Origin: Cylindrobasidium torrendii FP15055 ss-10
Taxonomy: Eukaryota > Basidiomycota > Agaricomycetes > Agaricales > Physalacriaceae
Reading direction: 5' to 3'
NCBI GenBank assembly: GCA_000934385.1
Contig: KN880565.1
Coordinates: 1 to 64,000, forward strand
DNA: 64,000 nucleotides
The notes beneath the pieces are model-generated. The model searched no databases and was not told the DNA's origin. It saw only the letters and a program-made list of their open reading frames with translations. Positions 55,778 through 64,000 of the stretch are shown one piece after another. Each line of letters starts with the position of its first letter. Position 1 is the stretch's first letter. A program made the translations under genes and the position numbers.

Positions 55778-56175
55778 CTACGACCTGGGAATCGCGGACG
55801 GCTTACATTCCATGTACGTCTTTGAAGGGTCCAAAGGCAGCGCACAGAAGAATCCCATGCTCTAGAAGTAATAAGTCAGCCTTGTTTCGTTTTTGTACCC
55901 GAACGGGGCTTACCTGCATTGTGGTAAACATTTCCTTTCCCGTCAGTTCTATCGTCTTGCAGTCCTCTCCATCCTTCCCATCCCGGCATATTTTCGAAGG
56001 AGGCGTGTCTCGTGGTGCAGAAAAACGGTAGACGGATTTCGGCGACGTCTGAAGAGCACATTCACCGCAAATTCTTTCACTACATAAGCATTTCACATAC
56101 GTTCACAAAGTCTTCCAAAGCACCCGTAGGAGGCTGCTTCTTGTCCGAAGAGTCCGAGAAAAAGGGCAGACTCAT
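55778..56175 (-). CDS. Putative small three-exon gene, unknown function
   Basis: Not recognised. The exons agree in phase with strong splice sites. Exon 1, 56101-56175, encodes MSLPFFSDSSDKKQPPTGAL then EDFVN. Exon 2, 55914-56048, encodes TSPKSVYRFSAPRDTPPSKI, CRDGKDGEDCKTIELTGKEM and FTTMQ. Exon 3 begins at 55861 with SMGFFCALPLDPSKTYME. The introns are gtatgt...cttcag and gtaagc...ttctag. The 3' end is uncertain: read straight, it stops at 55778; a further gtaagc donor after TYME would shift it. The protein is about 97 residues, with three Cys and no signal peptide. The evidence is splice-phase consistency only. Confidence 0.38.
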
Positions 56176-57458
56176 GCTGTGGTGATGGGAAGAGCGCAAG
56201 CTGTAAATTTCGCAGAATTACAAGCGCTCCGTCCAGCGCCATTGCGGGGAACCAGTGACGTCACCCACGCGATCATACTCAACGCCGCGAGTTGGACACA
56301 CTGTACTAGGAGACAAAACACTCTACCGTTGCGCACACAACTGCAGTTTTTGACAGCAATGGCTTGGGACGCGCACAAGGCCTGTTTCTCGAAATATCTC
56401 GTAATACTCCGCGATTCACGTCTGCCAATGGTTCTGTGCATCGAAACTCACAGCGGCGAGTACATACAGGGAGTACAAACTCCGAGAACACGGCGTCTGT
56501 ACACTTGTATATACGCCCATTGGTCCACTTGAAACGCTTCTTACCCAACGCTAAAGGCTATAGCGGGTATACAAGAAGGCAACGTCCAACTTGGGAAGAC
56601 AATAAGGACTGCCTTTCTGGGATGGAAGTGCTTTACGCTTCCCTTGCCTCGCCGCTTTGCAGGTGCGTGAATGAATGAACGTTGGGGCGCTTGATATCGA
56701 TGCAGCAGGGTAGGGGAAAACATCTGACAGGGCCTGGGAGCATCGATGCGGATTATCCAGGGATTATCGAAGCCGTGGAAATATGGATGACATTCCGTGC
56801 TTGAATGAATGTTGGTCAGCACATAAACCGTATTCATCGACGGGGGATCCTCGATTCTGTGCAGTGTGCACCGTGCACCACAGCAAACGCATATTGACAA
56901 AGCTTGCGCTATCAGCTAATGCCACTCTCAAGGCACCGCGTTATTGCATAGCCTAAGTATAAGCGCTTTAATCACAACTTTACCCATGACATGCAATGCA
57001 TGCTTGTCTCTAGCAAGAGTTTCAAGTTACATTTCGATGCAGAGGTAGTGCTTAGAAAGAAATGGCTGTCTCTTGGTTTGAGCCCACCATACTCTGGTTC
57101 TCTGGATCGTCAATATGAGCCGAGGAAAACAACGGCATTAAGTGGAAGGTTGGGGAGAATTAAGCTGCACGTCTTGACAATCTCTGTCCGTCGCCGCGGA
57201 TAGCGATAGGCCTCGTGGTATTCGGCGGCAAGAGCTTGTTTACTGGCTTCAACGCCTGCTTCTGCGTGTCAATAAAAACCTCGACAGACAAATGTTGCGA
57301 GGGAAAGACTCAGTAGCATCCAGTGCACTCACAATGACGGCCGTACTCCTGTGTGCTGATCGACAAAGTCGCCGTATGCCGTGATCCCATCACGGATCCC
57401 GGTCCACAGGTCCGGAACCCGAGTGCTCACGACTCTCGAACTGACTATTGCCATCACC
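56176..57458. other. 1.28-kb intergenic region
   Basis: Holds the promoter of the first member of the three-copy family and unassigned sequence. A block around 57376-57394 (atgccgtgat, then a near-identical ccatcac) recurs upstream of the third member at 59027, so part of this region was duplicated with the gene. Confidence 0.5.
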
Positions 57459-58058
57459 ATGTCGCGCGCAGCACCTATACCAATCCCGATGTCACCCCGC
57501 GTCCCACGTGTGCCAATCACTATGGACAGCAAAACCGCACATCGAATCTTAAACGCCCATCCCTTCGTGGCTGGCTATTTGCTCACCAAGCGACAAGGAC
57601 GGATGCTCGCCGAATTTATTTGCACAGACGATGAACTTAAGAAATGTGGGCCTAATCTTGCCACCGCCGCCAACCTAGCTTTTACGAGGGCAAATAGAGG
57701 TCAGTGCTGCTTGGCGCTGCGCTTCGATGAGGAAGAGCCCCCAGTTCTCGGCACATTTTGGGTTCGCAGTGTTGTCCCTTCGTTCGACGGCGAGAAACCT
57801 AACCCGAAGATCCCACCTTTGGATGTTGAGAAAGCCTTTCCTGGATTAGATTTTGGTGAAGTGAAGACACTGTGCCTGCGGTGGCCTGCCCAATTTGATG
57901 GTACACATTCTTTACGAGTTTTCATCCACCATTCTGGACTTACGCACCACGCAGAACCTGACTGGCTGCGTCCTCGAATGGTTACAGTTGTACAGATGAT
58001 AAAGAACAAGAACGAGGCGCAAAGGATAGCTGCAGAACAGCGTTGTGATGCTCTTTGA
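57459..58058 (+). CDS. Orphan tandem family, member 1
   Basis: Protein of about 199 residues, single exon, no recognised family. The start at 57459 (MSRAAPIPIP) matches the starts of the two neighbours; the frame is open further upstream. Seen: PRVPRVPITMDSKTAHRILN, HPFVAGYLLTKRQGRMLAEF, CTDDELKKCGPNLATAANLA, GQCCLALRFDEEEPPVLGTF, WVRSVVPSFDGEKPNPKIPP, LDVEKAFPGLDFGEVKTLCL with RWPAQFDG, then AEPDWLRPRMVTVVQMIKNK and the end RIAAEQRCDAL. No signal peptide or membrane segment, so it is probably intracellular. The conserved CC and Trp/Arg-rich motifs suggest a compact folded domain. Function is unknown. Confidence 0.75.
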   Translation: MSRAAPIPIPMSPRVPRVPITMDSKTAHRILNAHPFVAGYLLTKRQGRMLAEFICTDDELKKCGPNLATAANLAFTRANRGQCCLALRFDEEEPPVLGTFWVRSVVPSFDGEKPNPKIPPLDVEKAFPGLDFGEVKTLCLRWPAQFDGTHSLRVFIHHSGLTHHAEPDWLRPRMVTVVQMIKNKNEAQRIAAEQRCDAL

Positions 58059-58216
58059 CTTTACGCTACTCCCTGGAGGTGATTACACAAATACAATATA
58101 GTATCACTATAATAACAGTGAGCCAAATCATCGAAGGTTTCATGCCCAAGGTTGCCAATTAGTTTAACTTAAAGTAGAACGCACCTCGCGATCGGGCGTC
58201 CTCAAACCAAACCACC

Positions 58217-58819
58217 ATGTCGCGCTACGCCCCATCCATGTCACTCAAGATCTCGCACACCGTCCCACGTGTGCCAATCACTATGGATAGGGAGACCGTC
58301 CAGCAAGTCTTGAGAGCCGACCCGTTTGTGGTTGGCTACCTGCTCACCAAGGACCAAGGACGCATGCTCGCCGAATATATATGCACTGAAGAGGAACTTC
58401 GAGACTGTGGACCTAATTATGCCACCGCCGCCAGTAGGGCCTTGAAGAGGTTGAAGAGAAAACAGTGCTGCTTGGCGCTCCGCTTCGAGGACGAAGGGCC
58501 CCCAGTTCTCGGCACATTCTGGGTTCGCAGCGTTTGCCCTTCGTTCGACGGCAAGAACCCTAACCCAATCATCCCGCTCATGGATGTCGAGAAAACATTT
58601 CCTGGGTTAGATTTTGGTGAAGTGAAGACTCTGTGTCTGCGGTGGCCTCCACAATTCGATGGTGATTATTCTTTGCTTTTCTCCATTCGCTATTTGGCAC
58701 CTGAGCGCAACACAGAACCTGACTGGCTCCGTCCACGAATGGTCACAGTTATACAGATGATGGAAAATAGAAAAGAGGCAGAAAGGATAGCCGCAGAGCA
58801 GCGTTGTGATGCTCTTTGA
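58217..58819 (+). CDS. Orphan tandem family, member 2
   Basis: Intact second copy, 200 residues, single exon, 158 bp after member 1. The start, MSRYAPSMSLKISHTVPRVP, follows the context CCACCATG. The same blocks occur in order: ITMDRETVQQVLRADPFVVG, YLLTKDQGRMLAEYICTEEE, QCCLALRFEDEGPPVLGTFW, VRSVCPSFDGKNPNPIIPLM, DVEKTFPGLDFGEVKTLCLR with WPPQFDGDYSL, then TEPDWLRPRMVTVIQMMENR and AAEQRCDAL. Similarity to member 1 is high through the whole length, including the last nine residues. The most variable part is between WPPQFDG and the EPDWLRPR block. It is the best reference copy for the family. Confidence 0.77.
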   Translation: MSRYAPSMSLKISHTVPRVPITMDRETVQQVLRADPFVVGYLLTKDQGRMLAEYICTEEELRDCGPNYATAASRALKRLKRKQCCLALRFEDEGPPVLGTFWVRSVCPSFDGKNPNPIIPLMDVEKTFPGLDFGEVKTLCLRWPPQFDGDYSLLFSIRYLAPERNTEPDWLRPRMVTVIQMMENRKEAERIAAEQRCDAL

Positions 58820-59125
58820 CTAGTACTTTACTACCTAATTACATACCTCTTCAAAGTGTTTGAGTAACAAACATGTATCATGCTACTCAGATTGTGTCAA
58901 ACCCTCTGAGGTATCATGACCTTCCTTCCGGCTCGACATCTGGATTGCCTATGTTCCGATTCGCTCGAATAGATGTTTGCTCGACTCCAGTGTATTGTGC
59001 TACCCTCATCAACAGTGCCGATGAACATGCCGTGATTCCATCACAGGCTCTTTCAAACCAAGTTAACCAAGGTCCAACCACCACCAATCAGTGACGGCTC
59101 CCGGTAATACTACCAACCACTGAAG
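58820..59125. other. Spacer between family members 2 and 3
   Basis: A 73-codon frame (58873-59094) is present without recognisable domain. The segment near 59027-59043 resembles the upstream region of member 1, consistent with duplication of the promoter with the gene. Confidence 0.5.
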
Positions 59126-59695
59126 ATGTCGCAACGCGCCCCACCTGTGCCAATTACTATGGACAGGAAGACCGTCCAGCGAGTCTTGAGTGCCGACCCG
59201 TTTGTGATTGGCTATTTGCTCACGATGCACCAAGGCCGCATGCTCGCCAAACATCTTTGCACAGACGATGAGCTCGAGAATTGTGGACCCAATTTTGCCA
59301 CTGCCACCAATTTCGTTTTCTTGAGGCTGCGTAAACAACAGTGCTGCCTGGTGCTCCGTTTCGATGAAGAAGAGCCCCCCGTTGAGGGCATATTTTGGAT
59401 TCGCAGCGTTCTCCCTTCGTTCGACGGCAAGAACCCCAACCCGAAAATTCCGCCTTTGGATGTCGAGAAAACATTTCCTGGGTTAGATTTTGGTGAAGTG
59501 AAGCCTTTGTGTCTGCTGTGACCGCCACAATTGGCGGGTACGTATTATCTTCGTGTCTGTATTCGACATCTGATACCTAACCACATAGCAGAAGTCGAAT
59601 GGCTCCGTCCTCGAATGGTGAAAATGGCACAGATGATGGAGAACAAGAGGGAGGCAGACATGATAGCCGCAGAGCAGCGTTGTGACGCTCTTTGA
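59126..59695 (+). pseudogene. Orphan tandem family, member 3, with premature stop
   Basis: Third copy, 306 bp after member 2. It is open from MSQRAPPVPITMDRKTVQRV through CLVLRFDEEEPPVEGIFWIR and VEKTFPGLDFGEVKPLCLL to a TGA at 59519-59521, 131 residues. At that point members 1 and 2 have the Trp of CLRWP; a single G-to-A change of TGG gives TGA. Downstream, 57 codons remain open in the same frame (AEVEWLRPRMVKMAQMMENK, then AAEQRCDAL) to a TGA at 59695. There is no frameshift, so the nonsense change looks recent. A truncated 131-residue protein or stop readthrough (context TGAC) is possible but unproven. Confidence 0.72.
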
Positions 59696-60080
59696 CTCTG
59701 CGCAGACAATGCTTGCCTACGCAATACAATCCAAGAAGATTGAACGTTTGAACCATGATATATTTTTGTTTTACTCGAACGCATCATTTGCGCTATAACC
59801 TTCGAGGTCTCACTCCAGTTAGAAAGCCATCTTCATCTCAATGCTTGAGTGCATCACAGTGAGGATAGAGACATGTACTTCATGAAGAATGTCAATGAAA
59901 ATGACTGCCTCACTTGATTAGATGTACACTAAGCATTAAGTTCAAGAGTCAAGACGAGTCGTCGATGTTATTCCTTGAGAATGACTGCTTCGAATTCGTC
60001 CCTTGAGATGGACACAACAAGAGATTCATGGGTGTAGGTACAGCAAAAGGACACAAAAAAATACAGACATGCAATACAAG
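59696..60080. other. Convergent 3' flank
   Basis: Lies between member 3 and the SSF1 stop; no element seen. Confidence 0.6.
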
Positions 60081-61528
60081 CTACCGTTTTGTGCGTGTTT
60101 TGGCCTTCTTGGGTGGTGGCCGTTCGTCCTCGCTCTCGCTGCTTTGGTCTGCTATATCGTCTTCCTCCTCCTCCTCCTCATCGTCTTCTATTTCCTCCTC
60201 ATCGTCCCATGCGCCGTCGTCCTCGCCCTCACCATCCTCGCCCTCCTCCTCTTCATCCTCTTCATCACCCTCCATCTTGTCACCTTCCTCGAAAGCAACC
60301 TTTTTGCCCTTCTTCTTTTGCGCGACATTCCGCTCTTGCTCCTCCCTGCGCTCTTTCCTAAGCTTTGCCTTTGCAGCATGTGCAGCCTTCTGCTCATTCA
60401 CTTCCTTCTTCGACTTTTTGACTATGGGGGCGGTTAGAAGATCCTGCACGACACACGAAGAATATGAACTTGCCTAGTGAATGGTAGATAACGCCGCCCT
60501 CCTTGCCCGGTACGCCTTCCGTGATCTTGACGAGCTTGAGCTCCATCCTAGGGCCAACCTCGTCGAGCCTGACAGCTCTCCGAGATCCTTTCTTGTTGTT
60601 CTTCCCAACATAGTCGTCTGCCAGATCGACCTGGTCGTTCTCGTCGCCAGCTACACTCTCTGCGGACGAAGCGCTCTCGTATCCATCTGGCCCAGGTTCA
60701 CCCTTCTTTCTGAGCAAAAAGTCTGCGAGATCCCTCTCGTTGCCGAGGTCGAGCATTTTCGTGGTGGATGCGGCGGCCTTGGAGGGTCCTTCGAGCAGTT
60801 TCCGCACGCGCCGCGAGACGCCGTACGACTTTATGGTAATCACATAATGTCTCCAGTCAATGGTACCCTTTTCGGCATTGTACGAAACGAGGACGACACG
60901 GCGGGCAGAGGAGAGTTTGATTGTTTTCGGTGAGAGTGGGGGGAACAGCGACTGGAATGCCTTCATCACCAAAGGAAGATGCGCCGGTACACCTGGACCG
61001 GGCTGGGGAAAGGAGGCGAGCACTAGCTGTTGCAGTGTTAGCGTTGACAGTGGGTACAAGTACTGGGACGCACGAGCGGAGGACTGAGATATTCCATGCC
61101 TATACTCCTGCTGCGCTTGGATTGGGAGAGAATATCCTTCATCAAACTGTATCTCTCCACCCTGAAACTGAGTGTGGGACCATCCGAAAGCCTGACTATC
61201 CGCATGGACGGCGCCTTGGGGGTGAGGGTGAATGCGAGCAAGTGGGTGACATGGAGGGCCGGGGCCATAACAAGGTAATCCTTTAGCTTGTTTCTATTTC
61301 TTTCCTAGACCCACGTTAGCTAATTTCCAGGCGAGTGCAGGCGACACGCACCCTTAGTCTGCTCGCAGTATTAGGCTCCATGACCTTTCTTACATCGCGT
61401 ACAAGGTGGGTAAGGGACGGGCCGACGGTGCCGTGCTTGATGACAAAAGATTTTGGTGCGCCCTCCTGCGTTGCGTCGGTCGCCGCCGCGCCCTTGAGAT
61501 GTGTGCGATTCTTGCGTTTCCGGGCCAT
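60081..61528 (-). CDS. SSF1: Brix-domain ribosome biogenesis protein SSF1 (Peter Pan)
   Basis: Nucleolar factor needed for pre-27S rRNA processing and 60S assembly. The start MARKRKNRTHLKG is followed by the Brix domain: APKSFVIKHGTVGPSLTHLV, RDVRKVMEPNTASRLRERTR, NKLKDYLVMAPALHVTHLLA, RIVRLSDGPTLSFRVERYSL with MKDILSQSKR, then FPPLSPKTIKLSSARRVVLV and YNAEKGTIDWRHYVITIKSY. The C-terminal part contains GPRMELKLVKITEG and YHSLGK, followed by a Lys-rich and then very acidic tail (EDEEEEGEDGEGEDDGAWDD) ending TRTKR. MEPNTASRLRER is the SSF1/PPAN signature. About four short introns. AAAATTT, an RRPE-like core, lies at 61567-61573, about 40 bp upstream. Confidence 0.94.
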
Positions 61529-62642
61529 GAATAATGAAGATGCAAAGGGGAGAAAAGTCGATCACCAAAATTTGATCGCAAGATACAGTGCCTTTGCCGC
61601 CGGCATCTCGCTACATTGCGCTTCGGAGTGCTGCATTCCATCCTGCATGGTTTGCAGGCATAAGTACGTTAACCCCGTATACAACCATACTCCAAAGCTG
61701 AACTCGAAAAGCTCTCGATCCACAAACGCGCACTTCCGAGTGTGATAGGGCGATTTGTACCCCGTCCGCCTATCCTGTCCGAGTTCTCGACACATCCGAT
61801 GCGACCTCTACATCAATACGACGACACAATTGAAGTAGGGAGAGAATACAGTGCAAATGTGCAGGTCTAAGTAAGTTACAAAGGAATATGAACACTGTTC
61901 AATAGTGTTGAAGAACAACTTGTAGCATAACATTTGCGCGTCAAGGAGCGTCAACACGCTCCGCCGACGCTCCGCAGCTATCCTTTTTGCCTCCTCGGAC
62001 CTCCCTATTCCCCCATTCTCTATATGATTGTGACCATTCGAGGACGGATCCAGTTGGGTTCTGCAGGGTAATTAGATAGCAACAAAACAGCATGAGGGGC
62101 TTCGCTACGAGCACTCAATAATGACCGTGTTCTGTGATGAAATCACGGCATGCGGCGGTGTGGCGCCCATCATTTATGGCATCACTCCATTCGATCGCGT
62201 ACCACACTTACCACCTGACCGTGACGAAGAAAGAGAGTGCGGCAACACGCTCACTGCTGAAGCTCAACCTCTGAGATTTCAAGCCCAATGAACAGCCATG
62301 GAAATAAATGACGCATCCTTGACAAATGCAGTGCAAAGATTGGCTCGCAGAGTGCGCTGCCCCGCACATCGCAGGGGTTACTTCCGCAAAATTGACTGTG
62401 CGCCCGACCGCGGACAACACTTGTGGCTGCGCACTCAAAAGAGAGTTTATCCTCTTCGTTATTGCGCCCCTCTCATTGGACGAAAGGCCAATCAAGCGTA
62501 GCTCGCAGCCGCAGCGCCCTCCGACCGACCGCACACATCCACGCCCCCTCGCTATCTCAATGCAGGATGTATAAAGGAGAGGCTTTTCTGTGCTAACTGA
62601 CCCAGCACATTCCCCATCTTACTTTTCTTCCCCCTCACTACG
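61529..62642. other. 1.1-kb divergent intergenic region
   Basis: SSF1 promoter on one side and dioxygenase copy 2 promoter on the other. It contains AAAATTT (61567-61573), a perfect 8-bp inverted repeat GGAGCGTC/GACGCTCC (61945-61973, 13-nt spacer), and a TATA box (62570-62577). No gene was seen. Confidence 0.55.
62570..62577 (+). promoter_or_regulatory. TATA box of dioxygenase copy 2
   Basis: TATAAAGG, 66 bp before the ATG at 62643, mirroring the TATA box of copy 1. Confidence 0.5.
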
Positions 62643-63980
62643 ATGGTCTTCATTGCCCCAGTTCTCGCGGTCGCCATGGCCGCCGCCTCCCTTGTATCGG
62701 CGCACCCACACTTGGCCCGTGACGATCCCGAATTCGCCAAGCGCGCCACGTTCCAGCAAAAGGCTCGTCGGTCGCTGGGCGGCTGCCAGGCTGAGCTTAT
62801 GAGGCGTGGAGGTGTATACGAGCGCGGCATTGCTCGCCGCGCCGCTTTGGCTGAGAAGGCTCGTGAAGACAAGCTTCTCCGTATGTGATCCGCTTCATGA
62901 GTACTTTTCGAAAGCTAATGAAGCTTGCAGGCCGCGACATGCCTTACAGGAAGCGCGATTTTGCTAGCATCCTCGCCACCGACCATCATTCCAACCTCAC
63001 TGGCGTGACCAACAGCACTGATGCCTCTATACTGTTCACCGGTAACGGCTCCTGTGTCCTTGGCCCAGAGACAACGCAAGGCCCTTACTGTGAGTCTAGT
63101 TCATGCTGAGAGTAGTGTCAATATCTAATTTTTGTGCAGACGTAGATGGTGAATACGTTCGATGGGATATTCGCGAGGATCAAGAGGGTGTCGACACCTA
63201 TGTTGACGTGCAACTTATCGACGTGAACACGTGTGACCCCGTTGAAGGCGTCTACATTGACTTCTGGCATGGTACGTTTATACTTTATCGCAATCTAAGC
63301 TTGTACTTACATTCTCTCAGCGAATGCTACCGGTGTATACTCTGGTATCGTTGCCAGCGGTAACGGCGACTCTAGTGACGAGAGCAACTTGGTTCGTAAT
63401 ACCACTCACTCTTCTTTACCCCAGCTAATCTTCTTTACAGAACAAGACTTGGCTTCGCGGTCTTCAGGCTACCAACGAGGATGGTGTTGCCCAGTGGCTC
63501 ACTGTCTTCCCCGGCCACTACACCAGCCGTGCAACACACGTTCATATTCTCGCGCACCAGAATGGCACATTCTTTGAGAACGGCACCTTCACCTCTGACG
63601 AAGTCAGCCATGTTGGCCAGATCTTCTTCGACCAGTCGCTCATCTCCGAGGTCGAACTCACTGCGCCTTACAACACCAACACCCAAGAACTCACCACCAA
63701 CTCTGACGACCAGATCATGAGCGAGGAGGCTGCGGACATTGATCCTGTTGTAGAGTATGTCTACCTCGGCGACGATGTTACCGACGGCCTCATGGCGTGG
63801 GTTGCGCTCGGCATCGACACTACAGCGTACTCGACGGTCAGCCCCGCGGCAACTTTGACTGAGAACGGCGGTGTTGAGAATGCGAGCAGCGGCGGTATGG
63901 GTGGTGGAGGCGGAGACATGCCCAGTGGCAGCATGGGGGCTCCTCCTTCCGCTTCTGCTTCTGCCTCGGCGTCTGCTTAA
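62643..63980 (+). CDS. Secreted intradiol ring-cleavage dioxygenase, copy 2
   Basis: Paralogue of 51221-52613 on the opposite strand. Signal peptide MVFIAPVLAVAMAAASLVSA, then HPHLARDDPEFAKRATFQQK and RRGGVYERGIARRAALAEKA. The core reads DHHSNLTGVTNSTDASILFT, GPETTQGPYYVDGEYVRWDI, VDVQLIDVNTCDPVEGVYID with FWH, GIVASGNGDSSDESNL, TWLRGLQATNEDGVAQWLTV and FPGHYTSRATHVHILAHQNG. Both Tyr and both His iron ligands are present. The Ser/Ala/Gly-rich tail (SMGAPPSASASASASA) ends near the window edge. Exon boundaries match copy 1. Secretion suggests action on lignin-derived or host aromatics outside the cell, which is inferred. Confidence 0.92.
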
Positions 63981-64000
63981 ACTATCGGTATATTTGACAC

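Larger units (their letters stand above)
57459..59695 (+). repeat. Tandem triplication of an orphan gene
   Basis: Three head-to-tail copies with short spacers. Members 1 and 2 are intact; member 3 has one nonsense codon. Upstream sequence is partly shared. Confidence 0.8.

Noticed and set aside
60081..60477. Plus-strand Leu/Ser-rich frames at the SSF1 3' end
   Set aside because: They are mirror images of the acidic Glu/Asp-rich SSF1 tail.

Overview
The window is nuclear DNA of a filamentous basidiomycete, most likely an Agaricomycete. The genes are broken by many very short introns (about 45-70 nt, GT..AG). Gene content is typical of that group: an Argonaute, an AA9 lytic polysaccharide monooxygenase, DUF4246 proteins, a basidiomycete-style RecQ helicase, F-box/LRR-like proteins and secreted intradiol dioxygenases. 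The species cannot be named from the sequence alone. No tRNA, rRNA, CRISPR array or recognisable transposon was seen. About 32 gene models are supported, and almost all of the multi-exon ones were rebuilt by reading across splice sites.

Layout. 0-11 kb: a penta-EF-hand calcium sensor with micro-exons, an Argonaute with its slicer residues intact, and a Zn2Cys6 transcription factor. 11-23 kb, mostly core cell biology: NOP16 (60S ribosome assembly) back to back with QCR10 (mitochondrial complex III), a HAD phosphatase, SFT2 (Golgi traffic), a small secreted protein with an internal duplication, cytosolic AsnRS, BET4 (Rab geranylgeranylation), and a 33-residue metallothionein hidden on the minus strand. 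23-31 kb: two DUF4246 genes in inverted orientation around a RecQ helicase gene. 31-45 kb: two F-box-like paralogues, glyoxalase II, a single-pass membrane protein, SRP receptor alpha, an AA9 LPMO and the splicing factor SYF1. 45-64 kb: a tandem pair of quinone-oxidoreductase-like MDR genes, a large orphan gene, two secreted intradiol dioxygenases about 10 kb apart in opposite orientation, an HMG-box factor, a three-copy tandem family of unknown function whose third copy carries a nonsense codon, and the Brix protein SSF1.

How the genes relate. They do not form a single pathway. Housekeeping genes (NOP16, SSF1, AsnRS, SYF1, BET4, SRPRA, SFT2) are mixed with accessory genes that have been duplicated locally: DUF4246 x2, F-box x2, MDR x2, intradiol dioxygenase x2 and the unknown family x3. 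The LPMO and the secreted dioxygenases fit a lignocellulose- or aromatic-degrading lifestyle. The most novel items are the metallothionein, the three-copy orphan family, the self-duplicated secreted protein, and the DUF4246-RecQ-DUF4246 arrangement.
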